DNA from: Rhizophagus irregularis
Lineage: Eukaryota > Glomeromycota > Glomeromycetes > Glomerales > Glomeraceae
Assembly (NCBI RefSeq): GCF_026210795.1
Contig: NC_089452.1
Span: 248,001 to 312,000, forward strand
Reading direction: 5' to 3'
Length of the DNA stretch: 64,000 nt
This document shows, in pieces, positions 1 to 13,569 of the stretch (its first letter is position 1; the number at the start of each line of letters is the position of its first letter). The notes under the pieces were generated by a model. The model did no database searches, had not been told where the DNA came from, and saw nothing but the letters and a program-made list of their open reading frames with translations. A program made the position numbers and the translations under genes.

Positions 1-2043
1 CAAAATAAACAAATAATCAACAAGCAACACAACATACCTCTAATAATTGTTGCTAATTCATAATACGATTCAAATCATAGCATACTGATTGATTCATTTG
101 TAATCGCTGCTTTCCCAATATAATAGGATTAAGTATTGTTTGATATTATCATCTACCTAACCAAAAAACCTATTATGTAACATTGGTAATCCAATAGTTG
201 GTAGAGCATTACGCTCAATTTCAAATTTTTCAAAATGTTCTTCGCACTTGACATAATCATTTATATTAATCACCAAATTACATAAAGAGGTAGACCGATC
301 AACTTTATCATGTATTTGCTTATTAATGGATTCTATTCTTTGGGTACTCTGTGCACCATATGTAAATTGATTATATATCCAGGAGATGTCCTACGACTCT
401 TTATTAACATAAAGAATATCAGACATATATTTGGCTGATTTAGGATATTGAGAAATTAATTGTACCCATCGTGATTCAAATAATTCTATACATAAAGAAT
501 TTTGGCAAGTATAAAATTTGTGACGAAATTCTTCAAAGCGAGCTCCTAATTTACCCTTAAGTTTTTTACGAAGATTTAAGTCAATATGGAAAATACATAA
601 TAAATGGTTGGTATTGAGATATATTTCCTTGATTGCATTAATTAAAGATAGATCTGAATCGGTAAATATAATCCCAGGATTAATATCTGTTTCTTCAAAT
701 AATGTCATTAGAATCCATCAAAAGGTATCTAATGTTTCATCTTCTATAATTGCAGAAGCTACGATTCTTGACTTGAAATGGTTATCAATGACAACAACAA
801 CACAAAGCATCATCTGAAACTAATTTGTGTTTGATGTGGTGTCCAAGAATACAACATCATAAAAACTTTCATATAAAGCCCGTTGTTGTGGTGACATCCA
901 CAATAAATGATTTAACTTTCTGGATGAAGGTTCCAATCATGGTTTAACAATCCATAATGGATCAGAATACTTCTTTTCCAATAACATTTGTAACATTTGA
1001 GATGCATCTGAATCACCTGGGTTATTTTGAAGCTGAAATTGATATACTGCATTATATAGATCTTTTTTAAAGATAGTATATCCAGGATAGTTATGTATAA
1101 GTAATGGGTAAATAGATCCAGAATCCATTCGTTCTTGAATGACATATTTTTTTATGTCAGATAACATTTCTGGAGTTAATTTTCAAAATCTTGGAGCCAT
1201 TTCTTGTATATTTGAAGTAAAAATATGGTTATGATTATCAACAAATGAATTAATTTTAACAACATTATTTGTCTTAGGACAAGCAACATTAAGTTTCCAT
1301 GGACATTGCGTACGTTGTGAAGTTGCATTTCGTCTCTTAGTTAGATCAGAAGATACTTGTGAATTGTGATTGCCTGATCTTGAACATTCATAAGAAATAT
1401 GACGCATTATTTTTCCATTCTTTTGACTAGTCCTAACCTTATAGTTGAATCCTTTTTTTTAGCAAAATCATCAATCCAGATATTGAATTTTGCCTAATTT
1501 GTAAAGGTAAGCCCAATTTTTAACTCCAAATATTCTTCTGTTTCTTCTGAACTATCAGGTAATTCAATATCATCAAAAGAATGCTGAGCAGTAACATCAT
1601 GATGCTGATAATGATCATTTCTAAATTCGTCACTAGAACTGAAGTTATATGAAGATCGAACAGAAGACTAATATGCCATAATGGAATGTAAAAATTAGTT
1701 TAAAAAAATTAAAAATGGTTAATTAAAGTAAGAGTAAGCATTGATATTGACATTTTTATCATTATAGTTTTCTTGATTTTTATTAATTATTGTTGACTCC
1801 AGGTCTTTTGAATAATTTATTTGACCGTTAAGCTGATCATTATTATTAAGAAAGTCGCACAAATCTTGAATAGAAAACTAACAAATAAACTAACTGAAGT
1901 TAAACAAAGGAGAAATGGTGGTACTAAAAAAGGAAAAAATATAAAATGAAATGAAATACTTGAAGGAAAAAAGTATCTATATAGTTTGTATTGTTATCAT
2001 TATCAATATCAAATACTAATAGGTTTGATATGTCTTGCATCAT
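1..2043 (-). pseudogene. Decayed Mutator-like (MULE) transposase with FAR1-type DNA-binding region
   Basis: Reading right to left, an Asn-rich N-terminus begins near 2043, followed by a FAR1/WRKY-GCM1-like zinc region at 1407-1183 (Cys in YECSRSG, CPWKLN, then DNHNH). The MULE catalytic core follows: DVVFLDTTSN near 846 (first Asp), FTDSD near 660 (second Asp), LCIFHID (Cys/His) and QRIESI near 330 (Glu). These motifs are those of Mutator-type DDE transposases. The frame is broken by several stops: TAG just after MAY near 1668, TAG near 1499, a TGA where Trp is expected in the TF-W-WIL stretch near 722, a TAG near 822, a TAG near 390, and at least one frameshift near 1450. The gene runs off the left edge. 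No terminal inverted repeat was identified. It is a transposon relic with no expected activity. Confidence 0.85.
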
Positions 2044-2203
2044 TTTTTAGTTTGGAACGAAACTTTAGAAGAAGAAAAGTTTATTTTCGTAAGTAAAAAG
2101 TATAACAAATATATCAATTCGCGTAGCAATGATCTTATAATGACGTAAATAAATTCGTGTAATATTTATTAAACACAAGTGTGTATTAAGAAATTGCTAT
2201 TTG

Positions 2204-2232
2204 TACACTAGTGTGTTTCGCACACTAGTGTA
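2204..2232. repeat. Perfect 12-bp hairpin, 5-nt loop
   Basis: TACACTAGTGTG, loop TTTCG, then the exact reverse complement. Similar flanking words (gtgtattaagaaatt and gtgtataataagaaatt) sit on both sides. It lies just beyond the 5' end of the MULE relic, so it could be a terminal remnant of that element, a transcription stop, or an unrelated cruciform. Confidence 0.7.
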
Positions 2233-3000
2233 TAATAAGAAATTATCATTTGATAAATAGTTCTTTTAAGCCAAAATACAATAAATATTATTCTTAGCAA
2301 TACTGATAATATCTGTTGTGGAATCTCATTTTATACAATAACTTCTAAATCTTTTTTGTATAAAAATCAATAATACATATGCTTACAATTTGTTTGAATA
2401 TAAAAGGTCCTATTTTGTTTACAGCAAGATAAATAAGAATTAATAATATGTTTTGAAAAATGCAAAAAATGGACAATTTTATGAAAGTTATTATAAAAAA
2501 AAAATTTTTTAAATATTAAATGAGTTTTAGAATACTTTTATAAATATTCATAGCTATTGTGTCTATATAAATTTTTATTTTACTTTTTGTTTTATTAAAA
2601 CATACTTACTTTCTAATAATATATATTAAAAATACTATGTAGGTGAGAAATGGGTTTTTTGTTAACGAAATGGGTTTTTTTGTGTCTATTTTACATTAAA
2701 TAATTTAAGTTTCGCAAATGTAGATTTTTACTCGACTTATTATTTAGTCAAGTGATATTCAATCAAGTGATTTCATGACATTACAAACCAGTTTTGGGTG
2801 ACGGATATTATGAAAATCATTCAAAATTTAGCATTATGCAAAAGTAAATAAATCTGCCGATATATACAATTAATTATAAATAATAGTAACTATAAATTAG
2901 AAAAATACTAATTTGTAATGATTAGTAACAGATATTTATATTAATTAGAATTTTTATTTTTAGTTAATTTATTCTACTTTGGTTAATAATATAAAGAACT

Positions 3001-3300
3001 GAATATTTAATAGAAAGTGACTTAGTACTTATAAAAAAGGGTTTAAAATTAATAAAAATAACTTAATATTTAACAAAAAAATGTTATTATTTAATAAAAG
3101 AAGCTTAATGTTTAACAAAAACACTTTATATTTAACAAAAACACTTTATATTTAACAAAAAATATTAGCATTTAACAAAAATAGCTTAGTGTTTAACAAA
3201 AATGAAAGCTTAGAATTTAACAAAATGGCTTCATTTTAACAAAAAAATGCTTAGTATTTAATTAAAAATGGCTTGGTATTCAATAAAAAAGGATTTAATT
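3001..3300. repeat. Degenerate ~20-bp tandem repeat
   Basis: Units of the form (ac)tttatatttaacaaaaa(t) recur about a dozen times, with two near-identical neighbours at 3115-3160. Later units drift in length and carry extra words such as atggctt. No coding content. Confidence 0.7.
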
Positions 3301-3355
3301 TTCTAATTTTTTAATTTTAAATTTAAATTATTAGTATATATAGTATAAGATTATA

Positions 3356-3599
3356 GTTAGGTGCCGAAATATTTTGATATATGCAATTGCCAAAACTATT
3401 GCCAAAATCCCAAACTATTAGACCATTACTAAATCTAGATTTAGGTTAAATTTTCAGTAAAATTAGGATTTTGGAAATGGCTTAGGATATTAGCAATGGG
3501 TTTAATTTTTCAGATTTGGCAACTATATAAACTAAAAGATGAACTATTTTCAGTATATGGTCAATAAGTTTTGGCATATGAAGAGTTTTGGCATCCAAC
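3356..3599. mobile_element. Small TIR element (MITE candidate, ~244 bp)
   Basis: The ends form an imperfect inverted repeat, GTTAGGTGCCGAAAT on the left against GTTGGATGCCAAAAC (reverse complement of the right end). TATA flanks both ends and may be the target duplication or part of the repeat. The interior has no coding sequence and repeats the word ccaaaact/agttttggc. The class is uncertain. Confidence 0.5.
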
Positions 3600-5350
3600 T
3601 ATATATAAGATATAATATCTTTAGTCCAAGAATTGATTAATTACAGATAATATAAATGCCTAATACTAGGATAATATTTACAAATAATTAAATATACAAA
3701 AATTATAAAGAAATAATAAAATATATTAAAAATAAGTTTTTTTAAAGAGTATTATATTTTATATTTAAAAAAAATTTATGTTAAAAAAAGGAGTTTGCTT
3801 TTATTACCAGGGCGATCATCGCCAATATCATGTGATTTTTAATTTTGGCTAAAATTAAGTAATCGATATAAAATTTCCTTTTTTGGATTATTGTGTAATC
3901 CAATTCCCATTTTTTGATGAGAAACAAAATTCCCTTTTTGGATTACTCAAGTTCCTAAAAAGGAGATTTAGGCCAGAATTATAAAATTTTACTGAAATTA
4001 TAAATTTATATATTAAATGGGATTTGAAATGGGATTTGAGATTTGAGATGGAATTGGAATTGGAATTTGGGATTGGAATGAGAATGGAATTTAAATTTAA
4101 AATGGAATAGAATGGAATAGAATGAAATTCCCATCCCATTTATTTGGATGATAAGTATATACCTATATAATAAATAAATTTTAAATTATGCAATCTTGCC
4201 CAATTTATTACATAACGTTAAATAAATTCAAAAAAGTAAATTTTATATGATGAACTAACAATTATATAATTCTAGCCAGCATTATAATCCTGATATGAAG
4301 CAATAGGGTTAAAACTAGTAATCAATTAAAAAGTAATTATTTTTTATACTCCTACTTAATAATTCTATACATAGAGTATTTTAATAAAAGTTTTCAAGTT
4401 TAGCTTAAATTTTCAGTGCAAAATAAAATTCTTAAAGTTGAAAAAATATTAGTTTATTCACTATGAATTATTATTATCATCATTATTATTAGCAATATTA
4501 TTTGATATTACAATATTATTTAAGTTAAAAAAAGTTTTAAATATTTCACTAATATTTAAAATAACTAGTTTGCAGTTGTGATAGATCATCATTTTACTAC
4601 CTTAACTTTTTTTTCTTCATCATATATTAGATTATTTTTTTTATTATTACTTAATTAATTATATATAATTATTATTGATTGAATTATTTATTACTGATTT
4701 TCTTAATATTATTATATTTTTATTGAAATAACTTAGAACTATTAATATTTTAGATTTGTCACTACTAATTTTTTTAATATTAATCAAATTGGAAATTACT
4801 AATGACCATATAAATTTAAAAGAAAATCTAATTTCTCTAAGAGCTTTACAATTTATTAAATGTTTTCTGGATAATGATTAATGAATCAACTTGACAAATA
4901 TTTAACTCAAGCATAGCTAATGATTAGTTATGAAAAATAATTAAACTCAATAAAAAAAATTCTAAAAAGAAAATAGAAAAATAATAAAATAAATAAATAC
5001 CTAAGTTAAAAATGGCAACTTGCTGACTATTTGAACTTATTGTTATATAATGTATAAGATATAATTTTGTATTAGAATTTTCTAAATTTTAATATTACCA
5101 CTACTTTTTGCAAAAATATTCAAATAATATATCCATATAAATGAATATATATCATTTATACTTAAAATATAAATAACTTTTCTTGAAAAAATAAATAAAT
5201 AAATAAATAAAAGGAAAGATAAATAATAAGAAAAATATATATGTAAAAATAAAAAAAATTAATGAAATAAATTAAGAGTAGTATTATGCAGATCTGTACC
5301 ACATCAAAAGTTCAAGAAATTGGCATAAGATTTTAATAATCAGCAGTGTA

Positions 5351-5480
5351 ATAATATAATTTATACTTTGTATAATTTATATTCAGTTTAATTTACACCT
5401 AATATAATTTATACTCAGTTTAATTTACATCCAGTATAATTTATACTCAGTTTAATTTACACATAGTATAATTTATACTG
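5351..5480. repeat. 32-bp tandem repeat, about 4 units
   Basis: The unit is roughly cagtttaatttaca followed by (cc)(t/a)a(a/g)tataatttatact. Two central copies have an exact 32-bp period and the outer copies are diverged. AT-rich minisatellite with no coding potential. Confidence 0.8.
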
Positions 5481-6296
5481 AAATTACAAATAATATATAA
5501 AGAATGGGTGAATGGTGAGGAAAAAGGTGACTTTAAAGGTTTATTTTAATAATAATTTAGTTTATTGGTAATATTGCAGATCACCAGTAAAGGCAGCAAT
5601 ATTTTATTTTATTATAATTTATGAAATTTATTGTTTATTAGCATTTATTTATTTATATTGTTTTATTATTTTAAGTTATTGTTAATTTTGAATAAATATA
5701 ATTAAGTAAATTTTATTATTATCTATTTATATATAAAATTTTAATTAATTTTTTTTTAATTTATTTAATACTTTTTATTACTTAATTTATTTTTCATATA
5801 AACTTCTTATTTTTTTTTACTAAATAGTTTTGCAATTTTTGAAAAATTTTTCTATAAGACCATACAAACTTGATTTTATAGTTTTCATAATATAAAAATT
5901 TTATCAATAACCTGGCAACCTGGCTTTTAATTTTTTTTTCAAAAATTGCATATAATAATATAAAAAATTTTTTTAAGACTTAACAAAACTGACCCGTTCA
6001 GACTATGAAAACCATTTTTACCACTTTGTGTCACTTAATATAAATATAATTCTTTATTTTTTTAATATTTTCTAATAGTTTAAATTTTACATATGAGCAG
6101 ATTTGACTTATTTAATAATTAGAATATCAATCATTTTAGTAAAAATTAATGCAATAATGCCTATATGATTTTTTTTAAAATCTAATTTAATCCTATTTTT
6201 TTTATTATAATATTTTTTGTCAAATGCATATTTCTTTAATTTTAAAATCAAATTTATTTTTTTCAATTTTTAATACTTTAAAATTTTTTAAATATA

Positions 6297-6577
6297 CAGT
6301 CAACTTTCTATAAATGCATCCACCTTAGGACCAGGTATAAGAGTGCATTTAAAGAGAGTATGCATTTATAGAATACATATAAATCTAATCTAAAATTAAA
6401 GTAATACAAAAATTTTATAAGTAAATTATATAAAATTTTTTTATAAAGGGTGCATCTACAGAATATATATATATATAAACCATGCATTTAGCATTAAAGC
6501 CCAAGTTGGAACTAGATAAAAGGTGCATTTATAGAGGGTGTGCATTTATAGAGGGTGCATTTATAGAGAGTTGACTG
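6297..6577. mobile_element. Tc1/mariner-pogo-type MITE, 281 bp, TA target site
   Basis: The ends CAGTCAACTTTCTATAAATG and the reverse complement CAGTCAACTCTCTATAAATG differ by one base, and TA flanks both sides (6295-6296, 6578-6579). CAGTC-starting ends with a TA duplication are typical of pogo/Fot1-type elements. Inside, words like gtgcatttatagaggg recur near the right end. There is no transposase, so it would depend on an element elsewhere. Confidence 0.85.
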
Positions 6578-7272
6578 TATCATATTATTTATATAGATTA
6601 TTATAAATTTATTTAAATAGTGTTATATTAGTTTAAAATTAAAATATTAGGATCTATAGTAATTTAATATATATTTGCAATAATAAAGTAATAAAAAATT
6701 TAGTTTAAATGTAATATTTTAAGTTGTTATACCATATAGAAAAGTAAATTCCATTATTAAAATAAACTTATTATTGAAAAATTAAATTTAAAAAGAATAC
6801 TTGAGTCAAATATAAGATTGTAGGTGAATTAAGAAAATATGGCAAAAAAGAAATTAAAAAAAATTTTTTTAGTTAAAGTTTCACGTGACTTATGATGTCA
6901 CAAATTACTTAATGCGAGAGTCATCAAATTACCGTCTCTGGGTTATCGATGTACAAGTTAATTATTAAGTAATCAAGTTTATCACACCTTTTAAAATCCC
7001 ATAATAGGGATGGGGTTTTCATTGTGCCTATGTAATGCCTTGACATTCTTTATCTAATTCAAGTTTAATAATAGCGTTCTATCGCTCAATAATAAATACA
7101 TAACTTTCCTCTAAATTGGTTGACAAGGGATAAAAATTCACAAGGTTTATTTTTTTTCAGATATTATTATCAAAATATTTCGAGTAAATAAATGTAGTTA
7201 ATATTAACAGTAGAGAATGATGTATTCTTTTATATAATTTCTCCATCTTTTACTAGTTTACTTACTACAATC

Positions 7273-7662
7273 ATGTCTTCACCAACATCAAAGAATTATA
7301 TTACGTGTGGAGAAAATGACAACGAATTCAACATAACTATGCCTCCAACTATTCTTAATCTCAAAGACCTTAATAGTAAAAATTGCAAGGAGTTCACTAT
7401 TATCATTATCGGTTTCATCGAATTAAAGGGAAAGGCATTTTTAGTTCCACCATCCATTGAAATGAGTGTAACTGCTTTTGGAACCAATCTTGGATATGTG
7501 AAAGGAGACCTGGAACAAGTTGCTCTTCTGAATATGAGCGTACCTTTTATAGACGGGTATATTAAGCTTTACATGCAAGGAGGAATGTTCGTAAATTTAG
7601 AATACAATCTCAAAGCTTTCGGAATTGAAAAAGAAGGAAATGATATATTATTTGGTTTTTAA
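7273..7662 (+). CDS. Uncharacterised 129-aa protein
   Basis: A single uninterrupted open frame with clearly higher GC and more even codon use than its surroundings, starting at the first ATG after an AT-rich leader. I do not recognise a family. The sequence alternates hydrophobic and polar residues (FTIIIIGFIELKGK, YIKLYMQGGMFVNLEYNL), which suggests a small beta-rich fold. It has one Cys in the N-terminal part (TCGEN) and one at KNCKEF. There is no N-terminal signal peptide or transmembrane helix. It has no intron and no close neighbour. It is probably a real gene, because composition and length stand out sharply from the flanking noncoding DNA, but function is unknown. Confidence 0.6.
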   Translation: MSSPTSKNYITCGENDNEFNITMPPTILNLKDLNSKNCKEFTIIIIGFIELKGKAFLVPPSIEMSVTAFGTNLGYVKGDLEQVALLNMSVPFIDGYIKLYMQGGMFVNLEYNLKAFGIEKEGNDILFGF

Positions 7663-10600
7663 AATAAAGTGATTGTGGCGGTTAGTTACATGATTATTTT
7701 TTTTACATGATACATGATTTGAATTAAAACAAAAATAAGATAGCGACAATGTAATGAGATTTTGTTCTATTATTAGAAATAAAATTATTGTTTCTTAAAT
7801 ACACACATATTATCGATTCATGCCTTTGTATCATATGAGGAATTTATAGCCAAAATATTGCCGATTTACTAAGGTAAAAATTCTTTCAGTAATTTACAAT
7901 GATTAGGTGGTTAAAATGAAAATGTTAATTATTCTCTTTTATTAATTATGTTTATTTATTTATTTTTGATCTTAGATCGTGCAATAAAGGAATAAATGAT
8001 TTGACAGAGCGAATACCTACAAAAACGTCATCGATAAGTAAGTTATATTCTTTTGTATATAATGAATCTCAAGATATAATAAAGTTTCTTAATTACCTTT
8101 TTTTCTCTAATAATATTTGCTCATCATATTCATAAACAGATCGCTTATTAACCGAAGTAATTTTCTTAAATGGTTTATTTTTTGTTTTATTTACTTATTA
8201 ATTTATTGATAAGAATGTTAAACGGTTCATTTTCTAATAAAAACTTCTTTTACCTTTAGGCTTGGTAAAAAGCTTGAAATGATTGAGATAGATGATACTT
8301 GGTTCACGATATTTTGACTTCCGTTCTCTCCTCTTTTAATGAGAAGGGAGAGCCCAGTGTTGTTACTGGACTAAAAATATGTTTTTATATAGCAAAATGT
8401 TTTTGCATTATATTTACTGGACCGAACTGGACTGAATAGTACTGGAATGACTGTATTTGTTTTGACTGAACGGTCCAGTTAATTAATTTTGACAACTGGA
8501 CTTAAACTGGAACAAACGGTCCAGTGGACATATGAAGTGACAACACAGGAAGGGACATATAGCGATCAAACGCACTATATTTATCATAGATTTTAACTCT
8601 TGTTAGTTCGTTTTAAACTAAAAATGATGGTATCTTGAATTGAATGAATTTGGAAACAATTGTTAACAAAATTTTGTAGTCATTCAAATACTAATCGTTT
8701 CCATTAAGATAATATAACATAAGTTATCCCCATCATCGAAAATTCTTATAATAAAAATAATGAAATTACCATAAAATTACAATAAAAGTGTTAGCCTATA
8801 AAGCTTAATCGAAATAAACAAAATCAATCGATTATCGATCGATATCAGTTAAATACACTGGACATATACAGTATATTTGACCTGTAATATCATCAGGTAA
8901 TTTTAAATGCTATTGTAAACTATTTTTCGATTTTATTAATGTTTAAATGATCGAGCTCAGTGAAATGGTTTAAGATTGCAATATAGAACATTACAGAAAA
9001 CTTAAATAATAAAATTAAAATTGAATGTATAATTTTTGTATTATTTTCGTTCTTTCTAACATTTGCTTTCAAATAAAAAAGAAATAATGATCAAGCATAT
9101 CTGTTAAGTGATTCCGTATATTTTTTTTAATTGAAATATCGAAGATTTGAAAATGGATTATATAGTATATATATTAATTAGTTGATAAATTATCTTAATT
9201 AGATTCGTGTGGGAAAAAATTTTTGATTTTTTTTTGTTAATAAAATAATCATAATGAAAAAAAAAATGAAATATAACCTTCTTTCAAAAGAAACTACCAC
9301 AGATATACAGCAAAGGATACATAACATACTTTGAAAGTCAAAAAGTTAACGCAAAAAAACGACAAGTAAACTCTGTTATAGAACAAAGTTCTTATAAAAC
9401 TACAAAAGTAACGTTTTGATCGACATAAAAACAAGAAGTAACTAATTGATTCGATCGCCACAAAAACATAATAATTTAAAAACATAATACTTTATTCATT
9501 AATAATTATGCCTTCACTGTTCATTTACAAAAAAAAAGCATAAATTTAGATGAACAGATTGGAATAAAATTGTATAAAAATTTTAAGAAAATTCTTTCTT
9601 AGAAACAATTATTAATAGAATTTTTCGAAACTTGCTGCTGATACTGAACGCCTCTTTCCCATGTGAAACCATTAATTAATTTTAAGAGAGTAATAAAAAA
9701 GCTTCAACTTGAAAGGAAACTATTCCAAGAAACTTTAAGAAGTAGTAAATTTTAACCTGAATTTTTCTTAACAATTGTTACAAGAATTAATTCAATTTAA
9801 TTGGATGTTATCGACATTGCCCATTGCCATTGCATTTTCGAAATTTCGTAATAGCTTATAAACTTAAATCTTTATTCTGGGTATCTGAGTGTCTGGCTTT
9901 CTGTAGATTATAGAAGATAATTGACTCAAGTAAAGTAAGTACAACTGATTTTAATACATAGTAAATATTAAAATGACCTCGTACCAACAGAAGCTTAACT
10001 CTGAAACTCAGTTGTCAGTTGCGCCGTAGTAACAATAGCCAGATCCTGAAACTTGTACCAATCATACCATAAAGACTGATAACTTTCCTAGTCCGGTAAA
10101 TGACTATGAAAGTTCTTTAGATGTGTTTATACTAATCAGGACCGAAACATGTACACAACATGCATGTTTGGTCTCACAATCAAAAATTATCTCCCAACGA
10201 GTTTAGCCGCAAGCACTTCTCATATCAAAACCAAATATTTTATTTGTTGTGACCTTTTTATTAATGCAATGAAAGGTAATAAAATAAATAATTGTAAAAC
10301 GAAATAATATGTTCTTTTAATTAAAACCAATATATATTTTATTTTGTTTGAAATAATGTCATGGTTATGGCAGAAATCATTGCCACATATACAAAAAATA
10401 TATTAATCGGTACCACCACCACCACCTAACACATTGCTGGAAGTCAAATTTTAGAAAGAAAGGATACGAAAAAATCAGTGGCTCAGATTCATCATATATC
10501 AAAGAATTGTTGTTTCATCGGCAGAGGAACAATGGATCTTAAACATAAGGAAGAACTGAAAAAGTTAATCTCACTGTTAATAAAAATCGTAAATAATATT

Positions 10601-11388
10601 AAATAATATGTATAAATCCGTAACATAAAATGGACAAGATATACTAACTGGAAGATATTGAATTTACTAAAATATTTTCCGCTATCAGTCGAATATAATA
10701 TCATTATTATTATTTTACGGTATCTATACTAGATCATAAAGGAAAGTTCCTTACTTAAATGAAATCTTCCTATGGCTAATAAATTAACATCAATTTTATA
10801 TGATAATCATCACATATCTACTGAATAAAAATTTTATTAATCAATTTACGCTCGACAGTATGTACCGTACATTACTAGTGAAAGATCCCTCATTTCTCAC
10901 CTGTTTGAATGAAGTGTTTGGTTAATGACAGACTATCGTTATTATGCGAACTTAAGAAAGGTTATATAGATGTAACTTGATTATTTTATCTTTTTGTATT
11001 CTTGATACTTAATAGGCATTTACTAATCAAGTTAGAAATGTCATAAAATTATAAAAAGAAAACGCAAAAACGCAAAAAAAAGTGATAAAATGACATCATA
11101 TTGAATGACTGATCTGCGGAATGCAGATCATCAACGTCACGAAATCTAGACTAACTACAATTTTTGAATTTTTAATATATCAATTTAATTAATGATTTCA
11201 CAGGTATTAAATTCTTTCTATGGACTTAAGGTATAAAGTTTATTAAAAATAAATCCTTTGAAAATTTATTACTTTGGTCACTATAATTGATCAAAACAGA
11301 CAATATTTTTTTTTTTTGAAAAAACGATCTATTATTTAGATTGGGAGCAGGGAATATTTAATTTATCACAATCAATAAATAAAAAGGT
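7663..11388. other. Intergenic region without a recognised gene
   Basis: AT-rich DNA with only short chance open frames. The one structured patch is the ACTGGA-rich element at 8355-8548. Around 9800-10240 base composition is more balanced, but no frame stays open and no splice pattern or known protein motif was seen. Confidence 0.6.
8355..8548. mobile_element. Possible hAT-like MITE
   Basis: The ends resemble each other in inverted orientation (CAGTGTTGTTAC against CTGTGTTGTCAC). The interior carries repeated ACTGGA and GGTCCAGT words in both orientations, as in subterminal regions of hAT elements. No convincing 8-bp target duplication could be found, so boundaries are tentative. Confidence 0.4.
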
Positions 11389-12948
11389 TTATACGTTCAA
11401 CATCTGTAAAAGCAACATTTTAATATAATTCGTGGTTTTACTTTTAATAAAATAAAAAGAATGATTTCTTACCTGCATAAAATTTTCGTCATATCTGGCG
11501 CCAGTAATTTCAATAGAATTAATAATTTGTCTAATTTCAGATAACTCTTCAGAACTAAGATGAATTTTTACTGCTTCAAAATTTTCTTCCAAGTACTTGA
11601 TTTTTTTTGTACCAGGAATAGCAACAATATTATCTCCCTACAAAAATTTACATTATAAACATTAAAAAGTTAAATTCTTGTTTGTTGAAATATTTGATAT
11701 TAATAAACATAATTCTCATATAATATTTTACCTGAGCTAAAACCCAAGCTAAACATAGTTGACTTGAAGTTACACCTTTCTTACTTGCAAATTCATCAAA
11801 TTTACGTACAAGTTCTAGATTTTTATCGAAATTTTCACCTTGAAAACGTGGAACTGTTCTCCTAAAATCGTCCGGTTCAAAATCATCAATAGATTTATAT
11901 TTTCCCTAAAAAATCATTAAAATTCATTGATGTCAAAATATTATTATTTTATACATAAATATTTTTTTTTTAAAAAAAAAAGATAAATACCGTTAGGAAT
12001 CCCCGTCCTAGTGGACTATATGCTACTATAGTAATTCCTAATTCGCGACAAGCTTCCATAATTCCATTAGTTTCAATATCAAGAGTCCAAGGACTATATT
12101 CCATCTTTAAAAAAAAAAAATGATATTTAGTAATTTTAAAAGTTGAATGATATCGATATTATAAAAAATTTACTTGAACTGCAGCAATAGGATGAACTTT
12201 ATAAGCACGTCGAAGAGTTGCTGCAGAACATTCAGAAAGACCAATATACTTAATTTTTCCTTCTTTAACAAGTTCTGCTAAGGTACCAACGGTAACTTCA
12301 ATGGGTCTGTAAAAATTCAAAAATAAATACAGTATGTAACTCATTTGACAATTCGATAAAAAAAAAATTTTTACTTACGTATTAGGATCCACACGATGTT
12401 GATAATAAAGATCGATACAATCTACTCCCAATCTTTTTAAAGAGCTTTCACAAGCTTGACGAATGTATTCAGGTGTACCTGATATGCCTTTAAATTCACC
12501 ATTTGGTCCTCGAACGATACCAAATTTCGTACAAAGAAATACTTCATTACGACGTTCTTTGAGAACTTTTGAAAGGAGAATTTCATTGTCTCCAAGTCCA
12601 TAAATATCCTTTTATATTTTATAAAATTGAAAAAAGTACGGTGATTACACGATAACTACTACTGATTTTAAAAATTGAAAATCTTTAAACAGTAGAAAAA
12701 GTTTAAATACGAACAGCAGTATCCCAAAAAGTGCAACCTAATTCAATTGATCGATTTAACAACTTAATATTTTCTTGTTCATCAAATGAACCATAATAAG
12801 CACTCATCCCCTTTCAAATAAAAGAAATTAAATTGGCATTAACTCATATTATTAATAAGTATAATATCGATACTAATGAACATACCATGCATCCTAAACC
12901 GATTGAGGGGATTTTTACACCAGTTTTACCAAGTTCACGAAGTGACAT
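11389..12948 (-). CDS. Aldo/keto reductase, copy A (8 exons, 329 aa)
   Basis: NADPH-dependent aldo/keto reductase of the TIM-barrel superfamily, cytosolic, reducing carbonyl substrates that cannot be named from sequence. Exons: 12948-12886, 12810-12715, 12608-12379, 12306-12174, 12104-11991, 11905-11732, 11637-11473, 11403-11389. Joins are in frame: the second intron starts GTTCGT, giving FWDTA-DIYG. The catalytic tetrad is present: Asp51 (FWDTA), Tyr56 (DIYG), Lys81 (LCTKFG) and His124 (YYQHR). The cofactor-binding C-terminal half has [10 protein letters not shown] and [15 protein letters not shown]. The last exon encodes only MLNV-stop. Divergent from the kinase at 13570. More diverged from copies C-G than those are from each other. 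Copies C to G share this structure. Confidence 0.92.
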
Positions 12949-13569
12949 TTTTTAAAATTAAATTTCAATTTCATGAGAATATTTTGTCTGATTTAAATAA
13001 TCGTTTCTTGCGTTGATTAACAATCAATTAATAATCATTATTTATAATACGCAAATAAGTATAATATATTCTTCCACATAATGATTAAAATAGTAAAGGT
13101 TATTAGGTAAAAGTGGAAATATGATGATAAATTAATCATATAATTAAAAAGAGGTCGCCACCTGACCATGTCATCATGGTGCAGCATCTTATCAAGTTTT
13201 CCGCGTTGATCATTAATTCAATTAGTAATCATACGCAAATAAGTTAACATATTAAGGTGATCATCAAATGTTGAGAAAGGGTAAAATTAACAGGTAAATT
13301 AACCGGTTAAAGGTGTGTCTAAAAGCCTGATTTAAACAGCTTTTTGACCAGAATTATGGCATTAACAAATAAGGGCGTGTTTCTTAATGTACAGTGGAGG
13401 GTGCACGATATTAACATACGACGCCCGTGATAAATATGCAAAAAAATTTTTTGAATCACAATAATCACAATGGACGAGCCGTAGATCAGTACTGACATCG
13501 GAAAAAATATAGTCCGACAACGCACCACGTAATAACGTACCAGATAACGTTATTTACGTTGGTTACGAA
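12949..13569. promoter_or_regulatory. Shared 5' region between divergent reductase A and kinase
   Basis: This 620-bp gap separates the two start codons, so both promoters must lie here. It holds a roughly 50-bp direct repeat (near 13012-13070 and 13205-13250) sharing the words ttgatta, aatcaatt, taatcat and acgcaaataagt, plus an imperfect palindrome around ccatgtcatcatggtg (13169). No specific factor site is claimed. Confidence 0.4.

Larger units (their letters stand above)
2044..7272. other. AT-rich intergenic spacer with repeats
   Basis: About 5 kb with no credible coding sequence. Long A/T runs are broken by a hairpin, two tandem-repeat patches and two small TIR elements listed separately. 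The stretch 3888-4139 is a GGAATT/GGGATT-rich low-complexity tract that gives a spurious Asn/Ser/Ile open frame on the minus strand. An AAAT microsatellite lies near 5195-5212. Confidence 0.7.

Noticed and set aside
3888-4139. 83-aa Asn/Ser/Ile-rich open frame on the minus strand
   Set aside because: Low-complexity GGAATT/GGGATT repeat with no other coding sign.
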